Shown here one piece after another: positions 1 to 11,336 of a DNA stretch of 46,564 bases. Every line of letters begins with the position of its first letter. Within the stretch, counting starts at the first letter, position 1. A model generated the notes under the pieces. That model saw nothing but the letters and a program-made list of their open reading frames with translations. It made no database searches and was not told the origin of the DNA. Both the position numbers and the translations under genes were made by a program. Source of the DNA: Saccoglossus kowalevskii (lineage: Eukaryota; Hemichordata; Enteropneusta; Harrimaniidae); NCBI RefSeq assembly GCF_000003605.2, contig NW_003111477.1:146463-193026 (forward strand), given 5' to 3'.

Positions 1-12
1 GCTACCTTTTAC

Positions 13-50
13 CATGGAGGTAGAAAAGAGATCTCTTTTCTACCTCCATG
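13..50. repeat. 38-bp perfect palindrome
   Basis: Two 19-base arms (first arm CATGGAGGTAGAAAAGAGA) are exact reverse complements with no spacer between them. Symmetry stops at position 12/51, where both flanks are c. It could be the core of a palindromic transposon terminus or a cruciform-forming site. No transposase or partner terminus is visible in the window. Confidence 0.9.
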
Positions 51-183
51 CTTTTACATAACACGGGTGGTCTCTATAAAGCGATAATCAGGATCGCAAA
101 TAAAATAAAATCATTTGAAACACGTACTCTACGTCTCTCTCCCTTCTGAAATTCGTCTCAGTGATCATGGGCTGGTACGGAAT

Positions 184-465
184 CTATTTTTTCGAAAACG
201 TTTTGTATTGTCGGCGTTTCTCGTTAAAACCTAGCTGTTTTGTCATGGACAAGGACAGTTTTTCAAAAAAAAAAGAATCTGAGATGAAGTGGACACTGCA
301 TATGACGCTGTTAGGAAGAAGTCCACCCCAACCTTTTCTCGTTATTTTCACGGCTTTCGTCCACCGATTTCGCACCTTCGGATCGATTGGAAACGTGGAA
401 ATACTAGTACTTACACTATGACTACACGCATTACTGCAACCGCCCACAACACAACGTTTAACCAT
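184..465 (-). CDS. THAP zinc-finger domain protein or THAP exon
   Basis: This ORF of about 93 residues runs from ATG at 465 to a stop at 184-186. It matches the THAP family C2-CH zinc finger. It begins M-V-K-R-C with a second cysteine five residues later, then has the F-P-x-D-P turn, the R-x-R-W tryptophan, and C-S-V-H-F supplying the distal C-x2-H pair. THAP domains bind DNA and occur in P-element-type transposases and in host transcription or chromatin regulators. An upstream ATG at 489 would add eight residues, but THAP domains normally begin right at the M-x-x-C, so 465 is preferred. The ORF ends just after the domain, and the C-terminal A-V-P-T-x-F motif is absent or replaced. It is either a stand-alone short THAP protein, a first exon whose donor I could not find, or a transposon relic. 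It lies on the same strand as the neighbouring partial astacin gene, downstream of its last detectable exon. Confidence 0.65.
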   Translation of the reverse strand: MVKRCVVGGCSNACSHSVSTSISTFPIDPKVRNRWTKAVKITRKGWGGLLPNSVICSVHFISDSFFFEKLSLSMTKQLGFNEKRRQYKTFSKK

Positions 466-489
466 CATAAAAGTTTGTTGTGAAAACAA

Positions 490-1140
490 TTTCTAAAAAT
501 TCGCTCTCTCAAAAATAAAATAAAATAGACAAAAGAAACGCCGATTAAAAAATGTATATCGTTTAAAAGTACAGTTGTACATTGAATGACACAGTGATAT
601 AAAAGTACGGCCCAGAGGTATGGCTTCCTCTCATATTTTTGCATTTGGTGGCGCACTTTCGGCGAGAGTCGGAAATCCGGAAACAGTCGACCGTTTCAGG
701 ATAGGTGGGCGTGGCTACAGCACGGGAAATATCTCAAATTTACTTGGATACGAGTAATCATTTTCAGCAAAAAAATCAATAATTGCCTATTTCAGTGGGG
801 CACAGATCTAAAATGGGAAGCGAGTGGGTGGGCATTGCACAGGCACTTTAAGCTGTAACCACATACCGCCTAGGTGCTGTAATTAAATCCTGGTGTAAGC
901 ACCATATGAACTATGAACAATGCATGTGAAGCCAGCTGTGGGGTATATTCAATCCTATAGATTTCTCATTGTTTGGTAACTATTTGCTGCAAATGCAACA
1001 AAAATCAATATAAAAAATATTACCCACACAGTATTCTACAGGTTACTTGTATAATGTAGACGTGATCAGTGCCAAATCACGCGTATACACTGGGCATGCG
1101 CATCACAGTGCAAGACTAGCACTATTAATCGTGTACTCAC
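490..1140. other. no gene recognised between THAP ORF and astacin exon 6
   Basis: This stretch should hold the start of intron 6 of the minus-strand astacin gene. I looked on the minus strand for the next catalytic exon (118 nt in the paralogue, encoding the segment ending I-Y-P-G-N-G) and did not find it. No ORF or clear repeat stands out. Confidence 0.5.
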
Positions 1141-3836
1141 CGTACGCAGAATCGATTTCGTAAGGAACAATGCCGTTTGGCCACAGCCACGTCTCGTAGG
1201 TTACTGCATTGTTCTGTTTCTGTGAAATGATTATAATAATGCAAATTCAGAGCAAGTTTAGATATGTGTACCAATATATTGAAATGCATGGTACAGACAA
1301 TGTTCAAACTATTGATGGCATATCATCAACGGATAATAACATTTATAAGAATTCTGAACATGTTTTTCTACGATGAATTTATAAATGCAAAGTGATATAC
1401 TTACCAGTGGGCTCAGATAAATATCACCTTCGAACATTAGATCTTCCGCTAGGTCTAAAACAATCAATCGTATGAATAGGACACGCTATTATTATAATTG
1501 CACGGGAAATAGGATGGACACATGGTAAAGAGATAATACCCGATAACAATTTCTAGACGCACTTTTAGAAAACAGCTCACAGTTCGTTCATTCACACTTT
1601 TTTGGACAGATATCTCACAGCGTTTTCAAGATAGCGCGGGATTATCAATGTTTCGGGGGTTTAACTAAAAACACGTGTCATGTGATCAATTCGGTGACAT
1701 TGGGCACGCAACTTATGGTCAGATGTATTCTCCGATATTCAAGCTTTCAGAATATAAATACTTTATGGGGGTAGCTTTATGCATGGCTCTCCAGGAATTC
1801 TTCATGTTCAAACTCCATATTTTCCTGATCGCTACCTTAATATTGGTTATTGTGCTAGAAATAACATACATGTAATTGTTTTCATTTCAATCGTTGTGGC
1901 CCACATGTTTTATTTATAACCCCCTTACATACACTGGGAGTGTGTTTAATCGTTTCCACCGCCATATGCAAGTCAACAGAAGGAACAAATTTCCCACTTT
2001 GACGGTAACCATTATGAGAAAGACGCCACGTCCATTATGTTCATAATCGTAACAACGTTAGTCACAGTTCTGATATTGGCACTGACTCGTCCCGAATGCA
2101 ATCAAGGCTGTATACTCACCATTTAGTACCTTGTTCTCTCCAATAATTTGCGCCATGGCTGGTTGATTTACTATTGAGCCCCCACCTGTATATAACATGG
2201 ATTGAATGATGATGCTGTTGATACTATGTGAGCAACAGCGTGTGTGTACTGTGCATACTCCGGTGATACGTTTATTCCCAGTACCAGAAAGAAATCACTC
2301 ATTTTTTACGTTGATCATTTATCATATTTTCTTAGAATTAAATCAGAACGTTTGTGTTGGTTTCATTTTCAGATTACTAGTTTTCAAATAGTGTCACTTA
2401 CCATACGAGCGTTCACTTGGCAAATGTGTTTCTCGCTAAGAAATAATACAAATACATACTATATTTAGTACGACCTGATGCTACAGTATAAAGACGAAGT
2501 TACCCCAAAGTCCAGTAAAAAAAATGAGAGAATCTCACCATTTTGCAGGTTCTTACAGATATGGCGGCAGGTATATCGATGATGACTCGCGGATAAGCAA
2601 TCGTTTGTTATCCCATATATTTATGTTATGTGTTTGTTTTGTTGTTCGTTTAGTTATGCTTTCGACAAAATAGTCATCGACACTCAGCAATTTCACACTA
2701 ATAAGTATACGCACGAATGCGACCAAACTGAACAGCGAAGCTCAAATTTAACAGCTATAGAAGTCTGTATAGCAAGCGAAACTCTATAAAAATTCAACAC
2801 ATATTGGAGCTGTGGGCACCTGCTACTACGTTTGTTAAGGACCCGAATTCACTTCACAAACTCAACTATTTAGACCCCCTTTACGCCGGCGTAACGTGTT
2901 CACATACGTTTAAGTCTTACACCAGCGTAAATGGACACGTGGGCCACGCATATATTTCCGTGTGTGTGTTAGTTATATGGAGATGACGAACCATCACCAA
3001 GTATCAGTAAGAAAACATGCAGATCTTTTATTAACTGATAATTGTACTTTATGCCATTACTATGACTACTATCACCATACCAACACATCTGGCAATGTAT
3101 CCCATGCATCTTGGTGTCTTCTCTCGGATAATTCAGTCTCGCTTGGATCGCCAACTTTGAAATTGACACTCGCCTGTTAAATAGTGAATGTATTAAATCA
3201 TATTGCCACATACAAATGCCACATACAAAATTGTACAATTGTTGGAGTGAATTAGAACAAAGGTTGCTCATAAATAAGTATTAGCGCGTACCTGGTAAAC
3301 AATGAAGCAAAGAGGGTAGTATCCAAAAAAGCATGAAAGTACACATAAACTCATACATTTTTACTAGAAATCAATGCTATGACGTCGATAAACCCCGCAA
3401 CTGAAGCGGAGGATCTAAATAAGATATCCATTACCGTCTATGCGCATTGTTGGTGGAATTATCGTATCAAACTACGATGTTCTAAAGTCCGAAGATCAAA
3501 ATCTGTAATAGGTAATCCGAGTGGTATTGTTGCCTATTTGGGAACGGACTTGACTTTGTATTTACCCGAAATTCATTGCGAAAGACATGCCATTATCCCC
3601 ATACAATTAAGAAAACTTGCATCCCAAAGAACAATTCTTGTGAATAAAAAGCGCAGACCCATAAATAAAATTCTTTGCTGTTGAAACTCAGTTACCGTGT
3701 GTAGCACAGACAGGACGTGATCGTAACAGTAAACCTGTACAACTGCTAAAAAAAAGAATTAACCGTTACTCACCGCGAAGTTGAGCTGTAAAACCACGCA
3801 AAGGCACGTATATATTGAATAAATCGGGGAGCGCAT
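1141..3836 (-). CDS. astacin-family metalloprotease, partial (5' six exons)
   Basis: Six coding exons on the minus strand, in order: 3836-3774, 3173-3081, 2435-2402, 2185-2120, 1454-1405, 1219-1141 (63, 93, 34, 66, 50, 79 nt). All have AG/GT borders and compatible phases (0,0,1,1,0,1). Exon 1 encodes a 21-residue signal peptide starting M-R-S-P-I-Y. Exons 2-5 encode the propeptide, with the conserved L-P-D-V-L end of exon 2 and the F-E-G-D-I inhibitory motif in exon 5. Exon 6 opens the protease domain with W-L-W-P-N-G-I-V-P-Y-E-I-D. The exon layout mirrors that of the plus-strand gene starting at 4812, so the two are paralogues transcribed away from each other. The zinc-binding and Met-turn exons are not visible down to position 1. 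They may lie beyond the window or be lost, so catalytic competence cannot be judged. Expected role: secreted zinc endopeptidase. Confidence 0.85.
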
Positions 3837-4811
3837 GGTGCTTTCAAACGTGGTACACGGAACTGTGGCGTACGTTAAAACAGGCAACTATGTATAACTA
3901 TGCTATCACAAACGGAAATGAGCAATCGTGTCACTGATTTAATCTGATTAATATATTATCATAGACTGATGATTGACAGTTGGAAATCAACAATTTCTAG
4001 CGTTCATTATTGGAATAACAATGCAAAGTTACTATCTACGATATCAGTATAATATTAATATATTGTTTTATATGTAATATTTTTCACTCTAGATGTGTAA
4101 ACACTCAATAAGCAGAACTAGTTTATGTATAGAGCCAAGCACCCAAATTAAACATATAATAAAAAAGTGGCATAAATTCAAATACAAAACACCGCAGATT
4201 CTTGAAGCTGAAAGTCTTACAAACAATTCAACCACATTGGTGTCTCATTCAAGTGCGCAGCTCAATATGTGAAAAACAAGACAATGTTTCAATGCATTTT
4301 GTTAAAACAGTATTTACAAAAATGCCATGACAAATGTACATATCTGTATTGTGATATTGTTGTTCGTCAAATGTCGCTTCGCTGAATGTAAAACATTACA
4401 AATTATAACGCGATTTAAGTTTAACTGATCGGAATGGAATAACACATGATTCATGATACACGGCCAAATTTCATTCGAAAAAATAACAACCTCCTTCCGT
4501 GTGAGTTTTTTACTAATTCATAAAAGGGAAGTGAAATTAAAATATCCGATGAATGGGGATGTAATTACTAGCATTGTGTATAATCACTATCGGAAATAGG
4601 CAGAAGAAAATTTTTTTTTTTTAAAAACAACAGCACTAATTTCCGTTTCTTCAAAGTTTATTAATTACTAATTAAAATCACAGTATTGATTGCTTTAAGT
4701 TACCAATAATTACCTACTGTTTTTATCGGTGTATAAATGTCACCACATTCTCAGCCAAGGTACTCAGGCGTGCTCAGTTGTCATCGGTAAACACTCATCT
4801 AGACTCAAACA
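3837..4811. promoter_or_regulatory. divergent intergenic region between two astacin genes
   Basis: About 975 bp separate the two start codons, so both promoters and 5' UTRs must fit here. On the plus side a TATA-like TATAAAT at 4732-4738 is followed by initiator-like TCAGGC (4764) and TCAGTT (4774), then a short leader to ATG 4812. No comparably clear TATA box was found for the minus-strand gene. Shared regulation is inferred from the layout only. Confidence 0.5.
4732..4738 (+). promoter_or_regulatory. TATA box of plus-strand astacin gene
   Basis: TATAAAT lies 80 bp upstream of the ATG. Initiator-like TCAG sequences sit about 32 and 42 bp downstream. Spacing fits a conventional core promoter with the start site near 4766 or 4776. 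Confidence 0.5.
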
Positions 4812-7800
4812 ATGACTTATCTGTGCTATCTCGTCAGCGTGCTGGGAGTTCTCGTTTGGTGTCACGTGCATGCTGTGAGTCCATATTTTTCTGCAGAATG
4901 TTTACAGATCCACACAAAAAAAACGTGCATAGCAGTTATTTCGCATAGCAATTCGAGATTCTGATTTAAAACTGTAAACATTCAAAGTACTTTTTATTAT
5001 CATTCTTTGCAGCTGGAAGTACATTTCGTAGAAGTTGACGGCGATGATGCCGACTTGGAAGAACGAAGGCGGAATGATATGTGGAACAGTTTGCCCGATG
5101 TGCTGGTAGGTTACCTTGTTATATTTGTGTATTCAAGTCATCGCTTATAACGGGGCTACTAAAACAGTGTGCGGGTGTCATAAATTGGTTTTGGTTTCAA
5201 CCATGTTCAAAATGAAAACATTTTTGAAGTTTTAATTGTTATATTTTCCAGAAAGAACTTCACCCACCGCCAAGCGGTCGACAATTTGGTGAGTATTCAA
5301 AATACTTTGTGTTCTCACCACGTATCAACCATTCACATAATTATCACTGTGTTTTCAATTGTTGTTGAAAAATTGTGTTACTATATTTTTTAAGTTTATA
5401 TTCAAATATCATCGTGTGGCTGAATAATTATTTTGCAACTTACCTTGATTGCAAGTAGGCGATGTAGGACTTTAACCAGCTATTGTTTCAGTCATATTCG
5501 TCCATCTCATTTTCCTCAATATTTTCTGGCCAACTTAGACTCAAATGGAGCAGCCGACCCTCAGCCAGCAATGGGACACATCATATATGAAAACAAGGAG
5601 ATATTGGGAAGTAAGTGAAATATAATATTACCAATATATATTATTATGTCTATTGAGATGAAAAACAAACAAAAATGTTTGTCGCCATTTTTGTGTTTTT
5701 AGAAACGTTCTAATTTCTCTGCGCGTATTAATACATTTTCAGACGAAGAAACAGAAGAGCTGTTGTTTGAGGGCGATATATATCTTGGACCTGCTGTGAG
5801 TTTCGTTCTGCATGTTAACGATAAAATATTATTTTGCAATGATTGTTGTAAATGAATTTGTTAGATTTTTGATAGCATATATCTAATTTCAATGATTTGT
5901 TTTCCCGTGTATCTCAGTTGTCAAGTTCAGTGATTCACGAGCTGTCTTTTCTTTTACCGCTGTAGAGACAACGAAATGCCATAATTTACAAGACCCGATT
6001 ATGGCAAAACGGTATCGTGCCTTATGAAATCGACTCGTCTTTTGGTAAGTGATAATTGTTTCATAGCTTGAGGTTTGGAAACTAGCATAATGACATGCAA
6101 GATAGAAGCAAATGGACGTTTTTTTCGATAACTTAGACCCTTCGAAACTTGTTACTTCTTCGATTTCCGTTTAATGATGAACACAATAAAGCACCGGTTC
6201 TCATTTGCTCAAATGAAATAACTACAGCCTGTTAATTACTTCGTCGCATGTAATTAAGGTTATTATTCGGAAATAATTACGTGTATTATAATTGTATCTC
6301 ATTATTTACCCAAACAATACCTCAATATTTATTTTGTACATATTTTTCACGTCCTCTCATTCGTGCTTCTTGTTTTAAAGAAGCAATATAACTTTTTGGC
6401 AGTTTTGAGCATGTTAAATCTTGTTAAAGCCAATAATTTATCGTAAAATATTGAAAAGTGCGACTGTTCAACTGAGTTTGTCGTTGGTGGTGTGATCGCG
6501 CAGCCAAGAATTACTGATTCGCCAAACATCTGTCGATTTTTTCACGACAAATTATAAACCTTTGTTCTTATCGATATACATAATCGATCAAAATTACTTT
6601 AGAATATATATAGTTATTTTTTTTACACACTAGTAAGACGAATGGGCTGCTTAATAATAATATTGCATTATAAACTATTAGCGGAATTTGCCACTCTTTT
6701 CACAGACTCTAGTTCCGTGGCATCCATCAACGCGGCTATAGCGGAGTATCACAAACACACGTGTATACGATTCGTACAGCGTTCGAGCCAGCAAGATTAT
6801 TTGGCAATATATCCTGGCAACGGGTATGTAGTCGTAGAAAAATTCGTATTCGGTAGTTATGATGAGTGTAACCCCCGATTTTATAATAATACGGCGCCGA
6901 CAATTTTACTTAATATTCCATCTAGATAAAAACATAAAGATGTGATGTATCGTACAATAAAGATAATGCTTTGATTGTAATCATAACAGTATTCGTTTGA
7001 CGGAATAATGAAAACTCCAGTGCGCATGCTCAATAGGCTGAATCCTCCAGAAATTGAAACAAAATACGTAAAATGTATACTTTTTTTTTTAAATAGGTAT
7101 AATTTATTGAATTGAATTCACCTTGAAGTTGCTTAATACTTTACTTGTTGTGTCCTTTTCAGTTGTTGGTCTAGTATCGGCAGAGATGGTGGACGTCAGG
7201 CACTGTCGCTTGGATACGGATGCACATTCAATAAAGTTACACCCATGCACGAATTCATGCACGCCGTTGGGTTTGCTCACGAACAAAGCCGAACCGATAG
7301 AGACAGCTATGTATACCTGATATCACAGAACATTCAAAGAGGTAAGGACGTTTTATCCGTCTCAAACACGAGACGTAGTTGCAAAAAAAATGGGGCATGA
7401 GTTTGATTCTTTTTGGGGCAGGAGGCTTCCAAATTAGTGGGGTATATATTCAAAAAATACACCGCATTATAAATAGTATGTACGCGTAAAAAAACATGTT
7501 CAGACGTCAGTTTGATCTTTGTCCGTGACAAAATGAAAATACCATGTTTAAAAGGTGGTGGTCGTCGCGCTGTGCATGTGCGATATTTGTGTTGATTTTC
7601 CCACAATCCTATGCGCTCTTCTAATGAAATCACAAGTATGAGGTTTTACCTGGGCGCGACTGGCACTAATTACCGCCGGCGACTCCTTCCACACTTTCCA
7701 ATCACCTAAAAATACCCAATTAAAGCTTGGTAACTTCTCAGTTTATGCTCGTTGCTCTTTGCAACAGTCAAAGTCGCCATCTTTGTTTATATGAGACCCA

Positions 7801-10004
7801 TATATCTCGCGCATGCGTGGCGCGACGACTACTGTCCTTTAATATGTCATGCTGTTAGTGTAGCAATTTCAACTAAAGATATTGTCTCGTTTTCTGTAGG
7901 AATGGAATATAACTTTGAAAAATATGGAACGGATTACATCGATGACCTTGGCTCCAGTTATGATTACCATTCTATCATGCACTACCACCACACCGCGTTC
8001 ACAATCAACGGGGAATCGACCATTTTACCAACACGGGCTGGTGTGAAACCAGAAGATCTCGGATCGAGCCCACAGTTCACTTCAACAGATATTTTCAAGC
8101 TCAATCGCTTATACAATTGTGGTAGGTTGAATATTAGTATTACCTCGACACTCGTAGTGTGAACTGTGTCAACATATGAAACTTGAACACGCATGGAGAT
8201 CCCTCTATCGACAATCAAAGGCACAGCTGGTTTAAACACTCGAAGAAAAGTATAATGAATGAACAATCAGCATGATGTCCGTGGTTTATCAAGAAACGTA
8301 ATAATAAGATTGTCGAGGTTTCCTGCTTGAAATATAATTTTGTATGTTGTTTATTTTAGATGGCGATGACGGCGATGAAGGCGACGGCAATGAAGGAGGC
8401 AATACATGGAGGGATGATCTGCGTTGTGGGTCCAACTATCCTCTGTCCTCTGGTGCGCTATCACAATGTGACCCCAATGGAATATATCCATGCTGTTCAA
8501 CGGGCGATTGGTGTGGTAATACGCACGCGCACTGTGAATGCCCCGGATGTGTAGATTATCGTGGTGGGTATAATTTCGGTGTTTGTCATACCTCAAACAT
8601 TATATTAATAATAACATTCATAAAATAAAGTGGTATGTTTACGCACGTGCTGTAACTTATCCAACAACAACGTTACACGACAACCATTTTTACTGGATGA
8701 CGTCATACACGACGGAGTACGTGTCATTCAAGGTGTGGGTAATATCAACTCGAGCTGGGCCAGGCATATCCTACATGAGAATACATGGCAAGGGTGTGGT
8801 CAGAATATCTATATTCGGGTGGGAGCTATGTTAGATGATTAGAAAAGCGCACTTTACACTCAGGCTCTAAATGAAAAAGTTCAGAATGGTGATGTTCAAC
8901 ACTTTTGTGTATTATTTGTTTAGAAGATAACGGAGGAGAAGATGGAAATGAAGGCGACAAGAAATGGAGAGATGACCTCCGCTGTGGGTCTAACTATCCC
9001 CTATCCGATGGTAGCCCCTCAGAATGCGATCCCACTGGCATATACCCGTGCTGTTCAACAGCAGATTGGTGTGGTAATACGTATGCGCACTGTGAATGCT
9101 CCGGATGCGTTGATTATAGTGGTGGGTGTTTAGACGGTTGTCAATCTTATTACAAAGTTGTCTTTCTATAATATGTTTGATCGATGGCTGAAAATAATTA
9201 ATAGGATCCCAGCGACCGGGGGAAGAGGTTCTAGTCACGCACGCAGTACTATGTTTACTTTGATATAACAGCCGATATGATTTGACATAATATTTACCAT
9301 TTCGTGTGGTTAGTGTCATCAAGTTTATTTGCTTTCATATAATATTGGTGAACTCATTCTGCACTGAATTCATGTGGAAATTATATTATATCATATTACA
9401 TTGCAGGAAATGGTGATGTGAAGCAATGGAGAGATGACCTTCGTTGTGGGTCCAACTACCCTCTGTCCTCTGGCGCACCTTCCCAATGTGATCCAAATGG
9501 AATATATCCATGTTGTTCAACGGCCGATTGGTGTGGTAATACGTACGCACACTGTCAATGCCACGGATGCGTGGACTACACGGGTAAGTTAAAATATATT
9601 TTAAAATAATAAATATAATTTCAAAATATTTGAGTACCAGTACTTCAGTATATCTGATGCGAGAAGGTTCGATAAATGGGGAGCGAAATTCGGTGAGCAA
9701 AATATTTCAATTCAGCAAAATTTGGGTAGCCAATTCAGATAAAGGATCTTTGTTTTAAACGGCGAGTAAAATAATTTCTTGGAATTAGATTATGGTTGAC
9801 GAATTGAAACCGAGAGTGAAAAATTCTTTTCATATAAGAACTTTTTTACACACTTTCTTGTTTTCTTTTTTGAGACGCGGTCCGAATAACTGAAAGTCAA
9901 CGTAGTTGGCACACTCTTTACATAAGTTGAATGCGACGGGAGGTTCAAGTTAAAACAACCAATGACCCATTATTTTTATTTATTTTTTTTTTGCAGCAAA
10001 ATGA
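4812..10004 (+). CDS. secreted astacin metalloprotease with three hevein-like C-terminal repeats
   Basis: Thirteen coding exons: 4812-4874, 5013-5105, 5252-5288, 5539-5610, 5743-5795, 5966-6044, 6706-6823, 7163-7341, 7900-8121, 8360-8563, 8924-9121, 9407-9583, 9997-10004. They sum to 1503 nt, or 500 residues, and every junction keeps frame. Residues 1-21 are a signal peptide. Residues 22-106 are a propeptide ending near the aspartate-switch motif F-E-G-D-I. Residues 107 to about 305 are the astacin domain, with the zinc site HEFMHAVGFAHEQSRTD (His201, Glu202, His205, His211) and the Met-turn SIMHY (Met258, Tyr260). From residue 306 come three repeats (306-373, 374-439, 440-498), each an acidic Gly/Asp/Glu linker followed by W-R-D-D-L-R-C-G and eight cysteines including CC-S and W-C-G-N-T. 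That spacing resembles hevein-type chitin-binding domains. The protein ends A-K after a two-codon last exon. Family knowledge: secreted zinc endopeptidase. Targeting to chitin or glycans is inferred. Confidence 0.93.
7552..7838. mobile_element. TTAA-flanked MITE, long form, copy A (in astacin intron 8)
   Basis: The element of about 287 bp is bounded by TTAA at 7548-7551 and 7839-7842. Its ends form terminal inverted repeats built on GGTGGTCGTCGCGC. The interior matches copy C (35631-35863), including TTGATTTTCCCACAAT and a GCCGGCGACTC block. It has no coding capacity. TTAA target duplication is characteristic of piggyBac-type elements, so a piggyBac-like parent is inferred. Confidence 0.75.
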
Positions 10005-10113
10005 CAATACTGAAGCAATACATTTGGCGATTGTACGAAGACGAGATTCATCGTTTGAAAGTTAAACTGATTTGGTAATAAGTAATTTATGTTTAAATAT
10101 GACATTATGCAAT

Positions 10114-10119
10114 AATAAA
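10114..10119 (+). terminator. polyadenylation signal of astacin gene
   Basis: AATAAA lies 110 bp past the astacin stop codon. It is the first canonical hexamer downstream on that strand. Confidence 0.55.
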
Positions 10120-10663
10120 TCATGTACACGATCGTGTCATAACAGCATCATTGATTATTTAAGTACATACTTTTTTATCCTAAATTCGAAACCTGACTAT
10201 GCTACATAAGACGCGTAGAGACTGTGGGTGAATAATGTCCAATGAATAACTCCTGTCACTGAACTAGTCGTAATCTTTTATTTTAGATTAAACTGGACCT
10301 AAATACTATTGCATTATTATTAGCATGCAAGGTACTAACGTTAATACCTTCCATGTTATTAGTAACGAGCCTCTATTTCCCCTTTCTCCCTTTCATTACT
10401 TACCTTTTTATTAATTAACTGAAGACGAAACGATTCCATGACGTAAAATGGTGTAGATGTTCATCATTTCAAAATTAATATTTCATTAAGTTGAGCGAAA
10501 ACTACACACCAAACCATATTAAACACCTTACGCCTAATTGCGTCACAGAAGCCGAATATTTTACGAGAGGACCGGATTGTTACTAAATTCGCCTTTGAAC
10601 GTACAGTCGAACGTACATTGGTCTGGAATAACTATGGCAATGCTGGTATTTTGTTCCATTTAA
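10120..10663. other. intergenic, no gene recognised
   Basis: AT-rich sequence. On the minus strand a short ATG-led segment (about 10439-10404) ends in a consensus GTAAGT donor, but no partner exon was found, so it is not called. Confidence 0.45.
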
Positions 10664-10788
10664 AGGGCGGCAGTCGTCGTGCCGCGTCCTGTTCGATATG
10701 GGACTCATAGCGACGTATACAACGCGTGTAAAAGACATTGTTTATTTACATGAAATTCGAACACGCGCTGCGCGACGACCACCGCGCT
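10664..10788. mobile_element. TTAA-flanked MITE, short form, copy B
   Basis: The element of 125 bp is flanked by TTAA (10660-10663 and 10789-10792). Termini AGGGCGGCAGTCGTCG and CGACGACCACCGCGCT are imperfect inverted repeats. The interior block CTGTTCGATATGGGACTCAT and the block TTTACATGAAATTCGAACAC recur in copy D inside the Gypsy gag region, so these two are sister copies. It is non-coding. Confidence 0.8.
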
Positions 10789-11222
10789 TTAATATTTTCA
10801 AGTAGTAGCCGTCACATACATGTATATTTCACGCACTCATCCTGAAATATTGAATAGAATGAAATTTACAGTATCAGTTACAACTGAATTTATTTCATAT
10901 TACAACATAATAACACTCACTTTTAAATTTTCGATTCTCGTCAACTTGAAGCTAAATGGTCGTCAAAAGTGCCCTCATCGGCGGGAAAGTTATACAAATG
11001 TATACGGACTCTATAAACTACTAAACATTTACTGCCGATTATACAGGCGTGGCTTGTACAGTCGATATGTGAAAAGTTATTCAACATATTTCAGTGCGCC
11101 TGCGCATCATAAACGTCACGACACTGAGTACCACGTGACTTATCACACAACGTTCAATAATTTAAATATGTATCACAAAAACGTTTTTCGAATATTCTAA
11201 GTGTAGACTTAAATATAGTTTA

Positions 11223-11336
11223 CACCATAACATATGTGCTATACCATATTTGATGTGCTGCAACATACTGACTATGTTGCACCATAATGAATGTGATGCA
11301 AACGCAATGGCTGTGTTGTAACATGGAATGTACAGG
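11223..11336. repeat. degenerate ~20-bp minisatellite
   Basis: About six imperfect units of 18-21 bp follow the pattern ACCATAnTnnATGTGCTGCA. Units are strongly diverged, which suggests age. No coding frame uses the period consistently. Confidence 0.55.

Noticed and set aside
3379-3684. 101-codon plus-strand ORF
   Set aside because: It lies inside intron 1 of the minus-strand astacin gene on the opposite strand, with no recognisable domain.
5433-5538. Upstream extension of astacin exon 4 using the TTTCAG acceptor at about 5492
   Set aside because: Joining there in the required phase meets a stop codon. The acceptor at 5537-5538 keeps the frame and matches the paralogue's exon 4.
7334-7633. 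99-codon minus-strand ORF
   Set aside because: It lies in astacin intron 8 on the opposite strand and runs into the TTAA MITE.
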